A DNA stretch of 64,000 nucleotides, from positions 1,309,501 to 1,373,500 of the forward strand of contig OZ023187.1 of the NCBI GenBank assembly GCA_963995505.1, read 5' to 3'. This DNA comes from Hypericum androsaemum (Eukaryota; Streptophyta; Magnoliopsida; Malpighiales; Hypericaceae). Below the pieces are notes generated by a model. The model was given only the letters and a program-made list of their open reading frames with translations, ran no database searches and had not been told where the DNA came from. Positions within the stretch are counted from its first letter, which is position 1. Every line of letters begins with the position of its first letter. Both the position numbers and the translations under genes were made by a program. Of this stretch, positions 46,811 to 60,300 are shown one piece after another.

Positions 46811-49800
46811 ATGGACCCCACCACTCCTCCCTCCCGCACCCGCCCTCTTCCCCTCCCCAACCTCTCCCGTGCCCACCTCCAATTCCTAGACCGGGAGTTC
46901 CCCACCGGCGATGACCTCCTCGCCCGGGGCCCGCCTTTACTCGCCGACCTCTCCGCCCGCTGCGCAGTCCTCGACGACGCCGTCTCGAGTCTTCGTGACC
47001 GGCTCCCCGGGCTCGCCGCCACTTGGATCGCCCGCTCCTTCTCGGCCAAGTCCTCCCTCTCCCGAATCAGCCGCCGGGTCGAGGACATCAGCCTCCGAAC
47101 CTCGGCTATAGGTCGGTGGAGTGCCCTTAGCAATTTTCTTACGGTGTGGGGTTAGCAGTTTTTAGAAAAAGCCGGTTGCTTTTTTTTATAAATAATTTTC
47201 TCCAGGTTCGAGCAGCAATGGGAAGATTCTGGAGGACGAGATGCGGCTGATTGCGAAGCAGGTTCGACGAATAGAGAGCATCAGGAAATACATTGGTGAG
47301 CTTGTTGTGCTTTTAATGTTTTTGGAAGTTGGCCCTTTTCGGGTTGTATATGATGTGATTGTACGTTTTGGTGTCGGAGTGTAAGAGTCGTTGAAGTAGT
47401 AAGTCGTATGTTGGTAAGCGTATGCTACAGTGGTTGAAGTAGAAATGGCCATCTTGAACTTACCAGTCTTGCATGGTAGAACTGCGCACGATGTAATTTG
47501 GAATGATCTGATTGGCTTGGTTTGGACTGTTGGGGTTTAGATTGTTTCCGGATTGGCTTAAATTGTTGGTTGGTTTTACTTTGGTGCTTGATCGTGACAC
47601 TTTAACCAACTGTGCACGATGTAATTCAGAATGATCCGATTGGCTTCGTTTGGACTGTTTGAGTTTTGATTGTTTCAAGATTGGCTTTGCTAGGTGCTTG
47701 ATCGGGACACTTTCATCTTCTTCTTTTTTTTACTTTTCAGACACAGCTTTAAAGTTGGAAGCTTTGGTTGGAGATCTGGAGGATGTAGTTTTCTGCTTTG
47801 GTAGTCGACAATTAGGGAAAATGCCTTCAGTCAAGGGTTCGACGCTCCAGCTACCAGTGGTAATGACCTCGATCCTGCCCACTCTAACTTATTTACTGCT
47901 CTGGTTAATTCGATCCTGCCCACTCTAGCTTATTTACTGCTCTGGTTAATTCGCTCGACTTGTTAAAATTGTTATCTAATGTACTTTTGTCTTCTCAGGA
48001 TTTTGGGAAAAAGCAGGAGAGGTTTTCTAATGCCATAGAAGTGATGAATGTAGTTGAAGAAGTTCTGGTAGATACTATGAAATGCCAACCTCATTGGCAT
48101 TCCCTAGTTAAATCTGTTGACTGTAGAGTAGATAAAGCATTAGTTGTCGTCAGGTCCCAACTTTTGGCTGACCACCGCGCACTTCTTACTTCTCTTGGCT
48201 GGCCACCCAAGTTTTTGGCATCAATGGTTGAAACTGTTGACCTCCCTAACCCATTAATTATAGTGGAAGGAGACAAAAGTAAGTACTACTCGAACAGTTT
48301 TTTAGCCCTCTGTGCTTTGCAGCATCTGCAGACTAGGCGGGAATACCGGCAGCTTGGTGTTGAAGAACAAGAGCTACCCTGTATGATGCTTTGGGCCATT
48401 GAGGAACTTGTTTCCCCTATAGCATCACGAATGGAATACCACTTTTCTAAGTGGACAGAGCAGCCTGAATTCATCTTTGCCCTTGCATATAAGATCACTG
48501 GCAATTTTCTTGTGGGATTGGATGATGTTTTGCAGCCTTTGATTGACAAGGCAAAATTAGTGGGTTACAGTGCTAAAGAGGCCTGGGTATCTGCAATGAT
48601 GCGGATGGTTTCCGGGTATCTGGCGAAAGAAGTTTTTCCTCCTCTTGTTAACAGATACAAGGAAAAAGACACGAAACTGGAAGCAATGTCTTCATGGGTT
48701 TATTTTATAGACAACGTGGTTGGGTTTGATAAACAGATGCAATCACTGATCACATCAGAGACTCAATTTCTCTTGTATGGAAATGAAAGATCACAGGCGC
48801 ACTCTAATGGCTCGTCTGTCCTGGAAATTTTTTGTGATAGGCCAGATTGGTTCAGGATTTGGGCAAAATTGGAGCTCAAGGGTGCTTGGAAGAAGCTAAA
48901 ACCTGAACTGAATGATGAAAGAGCTTGGTCCATAAGGAAGGATGCTGGCGCGGACGTGCTCATTGGCATGGAATCTGACCAATTTCCGCTTTCTAGCAAA
49001 GATGTACATAAAGCTCCGATAATTGCACAATCTGCGATTAAAATTGCGTGGGAAATGGTTGAACGCTGTCAAACGTTGCCTTCTGTTGTGCTACGCACTC
49101 AGTTCATCAGATCTACTACGGCAAAGTTCTTTTGGTATTTTATCAATGTTCTAGTTTTACGGAGGAAGAATGACGTGTTTCCATCTGACAACACCGATGA
49201 TGGTCTAGTCAAAATAAGTGCATTGATCAATGCTGCTGGATATGTGAAATCTAAACTGCAAGAGTGGAGTGACGATGTTGACTTTCTGGAGATGAGAATT
49301 TCCGAAAAGGAATGGGACACTACTCCAGGTCTTGGTAATCTGAAAGACAGTTGCTTTTTCCAGGAAGAAATTAAGAGTTTGATGGACCTAGAAACTAACT
49401 TGCTTATGGAGATTATCGCTGTCCTTCTACGTAATATCGAGGGTCTTTCATGGGATTATTTACACGACAACGGGAGCTTTAGTCATGATGAAGCAGCTGT
49501 AACCTCAGACGAAGTCCCTGCACCTATTCACGATGCTATATCTCTTGCTTTGGCCCAAGCATTGGATGCCATGAGTAGCCAGCTACAGCTTCTCAAGACA
49601 AATCTCAATCCGAAAGACTTCTTGGATTTATGGAGAAGTGTTGCAGACGGCCTCGATCATTTCATCTCTAGCAGCATCATCGAATATGATATCCGGTTTT
49701 CTGATGCAGGAATCAGTCAGTTTAGAGTTGATATGCAGGCATTGTTCCTTGTGTTTAGGTCATTTTGCAGTCGCCCCGAATCGTTCTTTCCTTGTATCAG

Positions 49801-49966
49801 AGAGACTCTTAAACTGTTGAACTCGAGTACCGATGAGGTAAAGGGTATGCTGGCTGTTTTAACCAATGAAAGAAGCAACACTGGTTGCGTGCATCGTTTT
49901 GGAATTTCACATTTGTCTTTTGATCAGGTCGATAAAGCTTTGAGGAATAAAAAGTTTGATCCTTGA
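46811..49966 (+). CDS. RINT1/TIP20-family vesicle tethering protein (MAG2 or MAG2-like)
   Basis: Subunit of the ER-side tethering complex (Dsl1/NRZ type) that captures Golgi-to-ER vesicles; plant MAG2 is needed for seed storage-protein export from the ER. Four exons join in frame to 825 residues: 46811-47111, 47206-47295, 47741-47859, 47999-49966. The N-terminus is a Pro/Arg-rich start then a Leu-rich coiled-coil region. The long last exon covers the RINT1/TIP20 domain, with LLADHRALLTSLGWPPKF, FALAYKITGNFLVGLDDVLQP, WVYFIDNVVGFDKQM and the end FDQVDKALRNKKFDP. The short N-terminus (LSRAHLQFLDREFPTGDDL) looks closer to Arabidopsis MAG2L than to MAG2, but this is from memory. Introns 2 and 3 contain small local duplications. 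Confidence 0.9.
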
Positions 49967-50809
49967 TCGAAGTTGTTCTCTCAGATTCTTTCTTCCAAGT
50001 CATTTGCTGTCAACTGTGTGGTTAGTGTTCTCTTATTTTTCATTTGGGTTGAAACTACTCGTATTCCTAATAACGGATAGTTTTCTTTCGGTTGATCTAA
50101 TTGCTTGGTGGTTAGTGTCCTCTAATTTCAGTTTATACTTGCAAACGGTAGGATGATGGTATTGAGCATTTATTACCGTTCACGGGAAATCTTGGTAAGT
50201 GAATAGTCCTTTTCAGTCTACAAGGTAATAAAGGCAGAGCATTGAAGAACCACGTTTCCTATTCATATTGGCTAGGAAATTTCAAATGGCCAATCCTCTA
50301 ATACTTGAAAACAACTTCCAGTGCTCAGTTTTCTTCCCTCTATTGACCAAGAAATGAGTAGCTTAGATTTGCTCTCGAGTGCTGGCTCGGGTGGTTTGGT
50401 CAAGAACAGCTGGTGCACATGTTTACCAGTTGTTCTTCCTGAGAATGTTTCTTTCCTGGGAGGGGCCAACCATGAACTTGTACCAGAAACTCATAAATGT
50501 CAGAGTTAAAAGCTCCTCTCCTGGTAGTTGATAATCCTGTGATCATGCGGATTTCATTCCGAGTCTGATATTGATATCGATATTGACTTTGTCAGCAGTA
50601 GCCTTGTCTATTATATCAGCATCCTGCCGATAACACTCTTCAAAAGGACTTGGAAGCATACCACATTCGTGATCTGATGTATCGTGTCGAAGAAACGTTA
50701 GGCTCCATCTAATCGGTTACAACTACACAATAAGCTTGGAAAGTTATAAGTGGTAGGAAGTATTTTTTAAAATGTGTCATGACAAAGTATTGTTTGCACT
50801 CTTGTTCAT
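49967..50809. other. Convergent 3' UTR / spacer
   Basis: Convergent ends of the RINT1/MAG2-family gene and ABCG11. No additional gene is seen; short ORFs lack any family signal. Confidence 0.5.
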
Positions 50810-53800
50810 CTATCTCTTGCGATTTCCGGTTGCAACGTAGTTTCTCAGGGAAGGCGACTGCGTGAGGCCATCAGGGGCAACCATCGTGTTCTGAGTTGCA
50901 TTCTTCTGCTGAATTCTTCTCCTTGCTATGTAAGCTCTGACCCAAGGGGTGACGTCCTCACTGATCTTTATCATGACGAAGAAGATTATGCGGTAAATGA
51001 CGATCATGCTGAGGATAACGCTGAGGTCGATCCACTTGGAACGGTGGATGTCAATCTGGAAGTACTTCTCCAGTAGGTACTCCCCGGGTAGCTTCATCCC
51101 GCCCGGATATTGGTTGTCGAAAAGCAAGCCTTTGAGATCGTTCTGGTATTGGCCCTGAAATCACAGCTTCTTCCGTATCAGCAACAGAGTAAGTCGAGTA
51201 TAGATCATATCATACATTAATTATATACTGTTGCATTGGTGCTGGTTACCTGTAAAGCCCAGAAGTGGAAGCTGATATATGACATAGGGTAACGCCACAC
51301 CGGCTTTGGTATATCATGCGGAAGCCTGAAGTACCCTGAGACTAGCATGAATATTCCCTGGCAAGTGGAGATTTAACCCATCAAGCATTTATCTTGGTGT
51401 TGCAGGACTTCCTAAATGAGCGGTTTTCGTTACGGATATGCAAACCTGAATTCCAGCTCCAATGATGATACCCATGAGGAAGTTGGGGACTATACTTGCT
51501 ATGGCCATCATCAAACTTTCGACAACGTGGACACTTGCATAAAGGCATAGCACAAAGAACAGGTAGTGCCCGAAACCCGGGTGGAGGCGGACCATGAAGT
51601 AACAGATGGTACCAGAGAGGAACGTGATCATTATCAGGAATGGCATTGCAGAGATTGTGTTGCTGATGACAAAAGCAGTTACTCCATAGTGACCATTAAG
51701 CCTTTCTCTTTGGAACACCTGCAGAAACCAGGGAAACTGTTAGGCCTTGTCGCTTTTTAGCTCGACATGGTATACACTTTTCAAGAAACACCAGCTCAAA
51801 ACTCGCCTTCATGTCCTCTACAAAGGAAGGGAATCCACCAATCGACATGAAAGTGACAAAGCCGAAGACAAACGAGGCGCAAGAACCCCTAGCCTGTGTC
51901 AGACAAGGGGAAAGAATTAGTACATATGCTCACAAACTTCATGAAGTTGTCTCTTCAAGAGCTGCAACTTCACAATCGACATGAGTAACTTCAGGTTCTT
52001 ATGTAACTGTTCTAATACTTGATGGCTAATCGACATGTGGTTTTAAGCTGATCATATTTTCCTTGCACTGGTGTAGGTGTAACCGAGAAAATTTGTGTCG
52101 AACACAAGTCGAAGATAGGTGCAATACCAGGATGGAACTGTAGCTGGTCCCGACATTCAGATAAATGGTTCCGATGCAGATCGTCACAACAATGTAAATG
52201 ATAAGCCTCAGCCAGTAGTATCCAAAGTCCCTTGACATGTTGATGAACGAGCGCTTGGTTAACGTGAAGGCCTGCATGAAGAAACTAGCTTGACTTCCTC
52301 CAGATTCTAGCACTGTGCCTTTCTGGAACAAACAACAGATCACGACGGTGGGGTGAGAGTGCAGAAAATTCGAGTGATTTCCTTGATTGATGTTTACATC
52401 AGTTTGAAGATCACTTACAACTCTTGATATCTCCTCAACTTGCTCTCTTGCTGCAAAGTAATACTCGGAAGTATGGTAGAATTCGATCAGATTCCGAATA
52501 GCTTCAGACGTGCTCATCTTCTCAATAGGATCGTCTGTAGCTTCGAACTGTGAAGAATTCCGAGTTAAAATGGGAATTGGACAACCTTTCAGAAACACAG
52601 CAAGACAGCCACTCGAGGAGCACTGGACATGTAAAGCAATATGAAGTGAAACAATGAGATACCCTGAGTTTCATGGACCCTTTAAGAGTAGCCTTGACTT
52701 TGTCGAAGTCGGAATTGATGCATCTCAGGAAATGATCAGAAGGGTTCCTCAGGGCAGGACATGGGAAGCCAGCTTGAGCAAAGAACTGCATGAAAAAATG
52801 TTGAGGAAATTGAAATGGACAAGTAATGTGAGGCTCAAAGATGAGTGTGTAGAAAGAAGCCTTTAAGGCTTGTTCTTGCCTCATATGCATCAGAAGCCAA
52901 ACCAAAGTAAACAGTTTTGCCTCCTGAAAGCAAGTAGAGCCTGTCGAATAGCTCGAACACTTCACTACTTGGCTGGTGAATTGAGGCTATCACTGTCCTT
53001 CCATCTCGGGCTAGGCCGCGCAGCGTCTGAGTTACGAAAAAGGCAGAAGCACTAGCCAAAAGACAAAGTAGTTGATTAGAGCATCATACATTAGATGGAG
53101 ACGATATATACGAGGAGATTGCAACTATTAGCTAAAGAATAAGTAGGGAAGGTCCAAAAGACAATATGATAAAGGAGCATCAATGGGAAGGGACTAAACC
53201 TGTCAAGTCCACTGGTTGGCTCGTCAAGAAAGAGCAGCCTAGGCCTCATCAGGATCTCAAGAGCAATGCTAACCCTTCTCTTTTCGCCTCCGCTTATCCC
53301 GCGCAAATGCCAATTACCAATGACTGTATCAGCACAGTCCTGCAAGCCCATCTCAACAATGGTGCTCTCCACCAGCACGCGCTTCTCCGACCAGGGCATC
53401 TTATCAGGGAGGCGCAACCGAGCTGAGTACGAGATCGTTTCCCTCACTGTCAGGGTGCCTATCAAGTTGTCATCTTGTGTCACATAGGCCTAGTTCCATC
53501 AACCACACGAAACACATCACCAACTAGGTTAGTATCAAAGGTAACCAAAACCAAACTCAGATTAAGGACATAAATCCTTTCCCATAAAGAACCATTCCCA
53601 GTTTTACTTGGTAAATTTCTTATGAACCAAACTCCACCGACAAAAAATAAATCTACCATAACTTAGATCCCTGTCAGAAATTTCACAGCTATGTTTTCTC
53701 TAGATTTGCCTGAAATCTCTAAGTAAACAGAACAGTTCTCTGATATATTGTTGAAAGAAGCAGGAAACTTGCACCTAAACACAATTCCATGTTCTTTATT

Positions 53801-54317
53801 ATACATAAGAACTAATATACACACGAAGTGTTTATTGGTTCAACGGTAAAGGGAGGAACGAGATTCGATAAAATCCGGTCGTCCTGAGTGGTATTGAAAC
53901 AAATCTACTGATATAAAGACTCACAGCAGTTCCAAAGGAGAGCTTGGTCTTCCTGCCATTGAGGAGGATGGTCCCAGAGAGGAAAGCATTAGCAGCAGGC
54001 CTACTAGACAGTGCATCAAGCAGAGTGGACTTGCCGGACCCGGACGGCCCCATGAGCGCCGTCAAGCTCCCTGGCTCGGCGTACCCGGTCAGCCCTTCAA
54101 GCACCGTCTGTGTCTCTCCATTGCTCAGTGAGACCATCACAGTGAGGTCCTTCCACGTCAGCCTGGCCGAGACATCTCCGACCAACTCGGTGTTGGTCGT
54201 CTCCTTCCAAAGGGTCTCACTCAAAGGGCTCAGCCCTCCCACCACCATACCGGTCCCCGGAGGCTTGTTCGCCTCTATCTCCATCATCACGTGGCTGGCA
54301 GCAGCCGAGTTCCTCAT
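50810..54317 (-). CDS. ABCG11: ABC transporter G family half-transporter, ABCG11 type (cuticular lipid export)
   Basis: Plasma-membrane half-transporter exporting cutin and wax precursors as homo- or heterodimers. Ten exons give 704 residues, as in Arabidopsis ABCG11: 54317-53925, 53489-53200, 53051-52880, 52785-52663, 52547-52419, 52322-52128, 51893-51807, 51718-51446, 51357-51250, 51154-50810. The N-terminal ATPase has Walker [10 protein letters not shown] (90-98), the signature ISGGEKRR, Walker [13 protein letters not shown] and the H-loop ASIHQPSSE. The membrane half follows, with [36 protein letters not shown] and [14 protein letters not shown]. The tail [17 protein letters not shown] is characteristic of ABCG11. 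Introns 3 and 7 fit only with GC donors (GAG|GCAAGA at 52879 and AAG|GCGAGT at 51806). All motifs are intact. Confidence 0.95.
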
Positions 54318-54363
54318 AGTAAAATGTACAGAAACAGAAATGGAAGACGATGAGGGAAAAACC

Positions 54364-54370
54364 CTTTATA
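54364..54370 (-). promoter_or_regulatory. TATA box of ABCG11
   Basis: TATAAAG on the minus strand lies 47 bp before the ATG, which would leave a leader of only about 15-20 nt if used. A leader that short is unusual, so the true start of transcription may be elsewhere. Confidence 0.45.
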
Positions 54371-56804
54371 GACAATGCGGTGTCATGCAAGTGACAAGGC
54401 TAGGTTGGAGCAAGGGAATGAGAAATGTGTGGGTTTTCAAGTTTGACCCAATAGGAAGGAGGGTTCTCCCATGCAGAACGAAAGAAAGAAAAAAGACAGG
54501 CTTATTTCATGACCAAGGTTGTGTCTTGTAATAATAATAATATTAAATGGTCTTCATCAACCTCAAGTATATCTTGGTTTCCCAATTCCTTCTTCTCTCT
54601 CTGTCTCTTCAACCTTGGGAAGGAGGAGGAGAGATTGGTAGATGGATGGATAAGAGGGATAGCCAGCTAACAACTGTTCAGTATATGTAATGAATTAAGT
54701 GTGCGGTGAACCGGTGGATGTTGGTAGACAGGCATTTAATTTCGAGACCGACCCTCATTAAAACTCTCCCCTTCCTCTTTTGCCTTAACATGAACTTTTT
54801 TGGTTTATATTATATCAGAAATTGAATACCGACTAATTCAGAATCGACTGTAGAACCTTTAAAATGTGACAATTCTCCTAACAAGTATTTAATAATGTTA
54901 AAATTTTTTGTTTACTAGCCGGTTAATTTTTGCCTTAAAGTGAACTTGTCACCTTGTTACTTGTTTTTTCTCCTACTTGGCAAACTTTTTGGTTGATATC
55001 AACTAATATTCACATTTTCATTGAGCAGATTAATTCAAATTTCAATCGGGTTCGATTTTGAATGCTGACAAAATTGTTTATCCGGAATTACTTTGCCGGT
55101 TTGGAGTCCTCCAACTAGGTAAACTTTCCCAAATGAGATAATTAACTGAGGTATGCCCTAATTTAGTAATTACATTAGAACTGTTTAGACTTTGGACTGA
55201 AAAACTGTCAATTGTCAAAATTAATAATAGGGACGTAAGTGGTTAGGACAATGGAGGGTTGGGCATTGCTTGTCCAACAAATTTTGGGGTTACCCATTAA
55301 TAGGTAGAGGGGGCCCTTTACTTTCCAGCTTTTAATAAATAAAACCAGACGTGATCGGTGATGCCTTAAAAGCTAAGGAACCTTCTCCTAAAGATTTGGA
55401 CTGGTTCTTGGGCTAAAATGTTAAATGCCCATGAGCAAGATTTTTTTTGGACCGACGAATTAATTTTAATTCAAATCAACATAGTATTTTTTTTCATATT
55501 AACTTTAATGCATTTGTATTCTCGCTGTTCGAATTCGAGACTGACAAAATAAAAAATGTCGTTCATCAGTTAATCTACGCACTCACTCGATACGAGAAGA
55601 TCTGCATGTACTTGCACTTTCATATTTTTGTGAATTATGAAGGCATGGTATGTGACATGGAACCCTACCCAATAGTTGATGAGATTTTCAATGTGAAATT
55701 AAATTTGACCCATGTGGTCAAAATTACTGTTATCAGGTTCCATGGAGTCCATCTCCAACATCATATTTTTCCATATTTAATCGGAAGATAAATATTTATA
55801 AATGCCTTCTAGAAATTGATATTCTTACGGCATTTGTGTTTTTTTTTCCTGCATAGGCTGCTAATCAGGCATTGGTGTCCGAGGGAATATATGGAAGAAT
55901 TGCTTATTTTTGTGGTACTTATATGGGAAAAGAAAAGAAAAGTAAAATTTGTAAGCATAGAAACGCATGATCTAATCCAAATATAAAAAAAAATGAAATA
56001 ATGTAATGTAGAATAACAAATGAAATACTAATCACATGACATTTCTGTTGGGCTGGATGCATCTGGAAAACATGAAAAAAACCAAAACTTAACAACTTAA
56101 GTCATCATAGTAGGTTAATTCTGAGGAAAAAATAAATTCATGTTTCAACTACATCTAAAATTTAAATCACTAAATAATATCTAATAATACTCGGATCATA
56201 AAAAAAAGTTGGCGGCTCATATACCGAACAAGAAATCTAAGATTTAGCCTGGGCTCTCCTGGATACGTGCGAGAAGCCCATAGCCAAGTAGTTGTGGACA
56301 ATGGCTACTCTTTGTTAACCCAAATTGAATAGAAATGATTGGGCTGCCCATTTAAATTCCACTGGTCACCTGAACTGGCAATATATAATCAAGAGGCTCC
56401 AATCCGAAAAAAGAAAAGATTGATTAGCCCAATTTCGAAGCTTGTTAAATTTGCAAGTTGAGTTCAGAGTGATTTAACACAATAAGAAATAAATTTTGAG
56501 TTGAAACGATGTGATCGATTGGCTCGACTAATCTAAATCTGAGATTTTATATAGTGGTAAAAATTTTGCTACCAAGTTTTAAGACTGTAATCTCCCTTAT
56601 GGGATATTTGGAGGGATATTAAAAACTTTATTTGCAAAAGAAAAAAGAGCATTCCATTTCCTTGAAAGTTCCATCGAAACAAACTTTTAGTACATAATCA
56701 TAAAAATAACAGCTGCAATGTAATCTGGTATTCTGGTTCTCGCTTTGAATGATTCAAACTGTTGAGTTTGAACTGGTTTCTGTTTGGGATTCCGGACAAG
56801 TGGG
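54371..56804. other. AT-rich intergenic region of about 2.4 kb
   Basis: The first part is ABCG11 promoter. I see no gene, RNA or well-bounded repeat in the rest; the 114-codon frame at 55447-55791 has no family resemblance. Confidence 0.45.
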
Positions 56805-56878
56805 CTAATCTTGGTCATCATCAGAATCACCAAAACTCGATTCCTCGGGATCTTCTTCGCTCATACCCTCAACTCCTG
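56805..56878 (-). other. Candidate terminal exon of the DC1 gene (acidic tail)
   Basis: After an acceptor TTCTAG, the minus strand reads an acidic peptide GVEGMSEEDPEESSFGDSDD to a TAG at 56805-56807. It needs a phase-1 donor. The donor copy at 57057 (GTGCCA G|GTTAGAG) fits in frame. The one at 57362 (GTGCCC AG|GTTAGAG) is one base longer and does not. Confidence 0.45.
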
Positions 56879-56989
56879 CTAGAATTTATGCATATCACTT
56901 GTCAAGATAGGTTCATTTATACCCACAAGTTAAAAAGACAAGTTCATTTATGCAAAAGATGATTATTTTTTTTATAAAAAAAGACAAAA

Positions 56990-57145
56990 AACTTGATGAT
57001 GCAACAGTCAACAACAAATTTCTCACAAGCTGGCTAAGACCAAGAAGGACTCTAACCTGGCACCAGTACATCCCACAGTTGATCTCACAAATTTTTGGTA
57101 CTTGATGATGCCACAGTCAGACAACAAATTTCTCAGTTAGTGACT
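56990..57145. repeat. Duplicated 3' exon scrap and local direct repeat downstream of the DC1 gene
   Basis: ACTTGATGATG(C)AACAGTCA... at about 56990 recurs at about 57098 (GATGCCACAGTCAGACAAC). Between them, 57057-57093 on the minus strand is a near copy of the end of the main exon (AGATCAACTGTGGGATGT...GTGCCAG|GTTAGAG). The 3' end of the gene has therefore been partly duplicated. Confidence 0.7.
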
Positions 57146-57188
57146 TGCAGATGTAATCTCTTTTGAGTAACTCCTGTAGTATCATTCG

Positions 57189-57255
57189 TTAGGAATTTTA
57201 TATCCAACCCAACGGGTCACGGGAACAACCCACTCTGATACGATGTTAGAATCTA
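57189..57255. mobile_element. LTR/TRIM remnant
   Basis: GTTAGGAATTTTATATCCAACCC, GGGTCACGGGAACAACCCAC and CTCTGATACGATGTTAGAAT reproduce the LTR end, interior and PBS/LTR junction of the TRIM at 7571-7910 in compressed form. It is a deletion derivative of the same family. Confidence 0.55.
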
Positions 57256-57324
57256 CTTGCAATGAGTTATCCCAACATCATTATCATCAACATTAGCAAA
57301 CTTTTCTTTTTCAAAAATATAAGG

Positions 57325-60300
57325 TTAAGACATAATTGGGACAGAGTAATAGAACTCTAACCTGGGCACCAAGACATCCCACAGTTGATCTCTGCAATCT
57401 GAAATAGCAGCACTAGCAGGCTTCCATTTCATTAGTAATGCATCCGCGTACTCCTTCCTTAGGCTTCTCATTCCGGTGCCTGCATACTTGTGGTGCTGTT
57501 GTTCTTGCTCATTGATCTCTTCTTTCTGTTTTCTGGTCGCTTCTAGCTCTCTCAGAAGCTCTTCCTCTCGTCTCGACAGCCGCTCGTGTTCCCTGCTTAG
57601 TCGGTCCGAAGTGTCATCCACGATTGCTTTCGCTTTGATGAGAAAGTGGGCTTCCCAAACCCGCTTAATCTTATCGACAATGAAGCCAACATCGTAACCA
57701 GCTCGTTCTACCAACTTCATCAGAGTCAGCCATTTCCGAACTCTTTTGCTTGTGACATCCACCACCTTTGTCGCACGCATGTTGTGTATCACAGCAAACG
57801 CTATGGATATGACAAACGATCTGGTCGTATCATCCATGCGATAAACCGGGTCCTTCTTGTGGTATCTGCCGAAGAACTCCTGTCGAATCGGGAACAGAGT
57901 CAGAGGCAGTCTGTAGCCGCATCCCAATTCCGCATCTCCACTGTGTTTTGAGATGAACTTAGGAATCCCTACGCTTCTCAGAGTAAGAGGAGTGCAACCG
58001 AAATTGCTTGAGAATTTGGTGAAGGCCTCCTTGGTTAATGAATAGCTGCTATTCCTATGAACATCATCATCATCATCTTCGTTCTCATGATCCGCGCTTT
58101 CCGATTCCTCCTCGCCATGGTTCTGTAACATTTCTCTTTCCCAGTCTTGAATGATATCTCTCATATCCTCGGAAACAAAGATATTTGCAGATTCAAACTC
58201 TAAATGTATCATGTAACTCCCGGAATAAGTACTTGGGACAGGAACCTCGCGTTTGAAGATTTCATCTCTAGGGATGACCTCGCTCTTTACATTTGGGAAT
58301 GTGGTCTTCAATTCTACATCTCCACCATGATCCCCTAAGAGCTTTGACATAACCTGATCGACAAAATGGTAGCAACAAAGCAAAAGGCATAAGATCTTCA
58401 ACCTTAGCAGACATGTTTTATGTTCCATGGGAGAAACATCAAAAGAAATCGCGAACCTCAGGTATTGCGCATCTTATCTCGCATATCATCGGGCAGCCTT
58501 CTGCACAACGATACACCGGAAGCATTGGGTCTCGTTCTTCTTCACAGACATGGCAGGGGAACTTATCCGTGTAATTCTCCTCCACGTAGAAATCTTCGAG
58601 TACCAGAGGGTGAACGTGACATGGATGTTTAATATCACATGGCAATGGACCGCAACAAAGATGAAGGCTCAGTTTACACTCTACGCAACGGAACACACTC
58701 TTGCTCTTGCAAGAGATGGAACAGACCCGGCAATCTTCGTCGCCATACATATTCTCCACAACAGTAAGAAGATGACTCTCGCCTTGGTATTTGATGGACG
58801 GGATACAGGTACTGGCACACTTCCTATCAAGCTGGAAACTGCATTTCTTGCAATGGTAGACACCGGCCTGCGGGGTATCGCCCGAAGAGAACACTCTCAA
58901 ACACAGGCTACATCTTCTCCTTGCTTCTGGAAGTTGGCTACTGCTTGTCAGAGCGAGACGGTGTCGTGGATGAAGCGGGTGATGCATCTCAAACGGAAGT
59001 TCAGCGCAAGCTCTGTGAAAATGACATTCGCACAGCTTGCAATAATAATAGGACACAGCCCCAGAATTGTGTGCCCCGCACAAGAGGCAACGGTAAGCAT
59101 CTTTTTTCGAGTTTTCGATAAGTGACAATGGATGCCAGTGGTGGATGCTGGTGAAGGTTCCGTTGTCATTCAGTTTACTCTTGGGCATAAGGTAGCATTC
59201 GGTGCAGAGCTTGAAGCCAGTCTCAATAGAGCGGAAGGCCAACCCGGAGTCACTCTCTTTCTGGCACAATATACACTCGAACGATAGAGTTGTCAGCAGA
59301 ACCAAGGTGCAACGGAAATAATGGCTGTCAATCTTCTGGGGCAAGATATCCAAACATGATTTGTGGACATGGAAATCACAATTTCCGCAAAAGTAGGAGG
59401 GCTTGGAGCAGAGAACTCCACATATTCTGCAAGAAGCTGTTGGAACAGCCGCATCTCGCGAAGGTTGCAGAGGATGCCAATGGCAGAAGTGTTGTATTTG
59501 CTCTTCGTTGCCTGGAGAGCTTGTCATGGAATTCTGAGCACACTTGAGGCCCACATAGAAGTCACACAGGTCACAGTAGTAAGCATGACTATGGCAATGC
59601 GTGAAACACGCATTGCAATTGAAGGTGACAAAGGATTTCAAAATGAGTGAGCATGGGTGCATATGGAGTTGTATCAATACCGATGATGGATTTACCTGGA
59701 TCGATAGAGCTTCCTTAATGGCACAAGGTACACAAGACCGATCCCCCCAATGGTTATCGAATAAGAAACCTTCAAATTGCCTATTGCATCTGTAACAGAA
59801 TCCACTGGAGGTTCTGATTAGAATTGAAGGCTCTTTTTCGATGGAGAGGATTTGGGGCAAAACATCAAGACAGGGCTTGTGAAGAAAAACGTCACACTCT
59901 TTGCAACCGTAGATCGAACCGGAAGAGGGACCTGCGCAAACAAAGCATTCAAGCATCCTACTCAAGATCACATCCCTTCTGGTTCTCTTAATTGGGTCCT
60001 TGAAGAGTTTCAAGGGATGTTGATGGCAGAAATGGAGAATATGCTCTGCCTGTTCAACATCGGCACTTGCTGCTGAAAAGATTGCACACTCGACATCCAT
60101 TTCGAACCAACATTTGCGGCACTCGTAGGCGAAACCACGTGATGCTTCGCTTAAACAAATGCCGCATCGCAAGTTACTAACAAGTTTCCGGAAAATGGGA
60201 CATGGATGGCAATGATGTTGGATCTCCCGTGGTAAACCCATACAAGTTTTGTGAATGTGAAATCGACATTGCTTGCAAGCACCATAAGCCTGACCTGTAA

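Noticed and set aside
57189..57255. Independent promoter or PBS of an active LTR element
   Set aside because: The interior and LTR body are compressed into about 65 bp, so it can only be a deletion relic.
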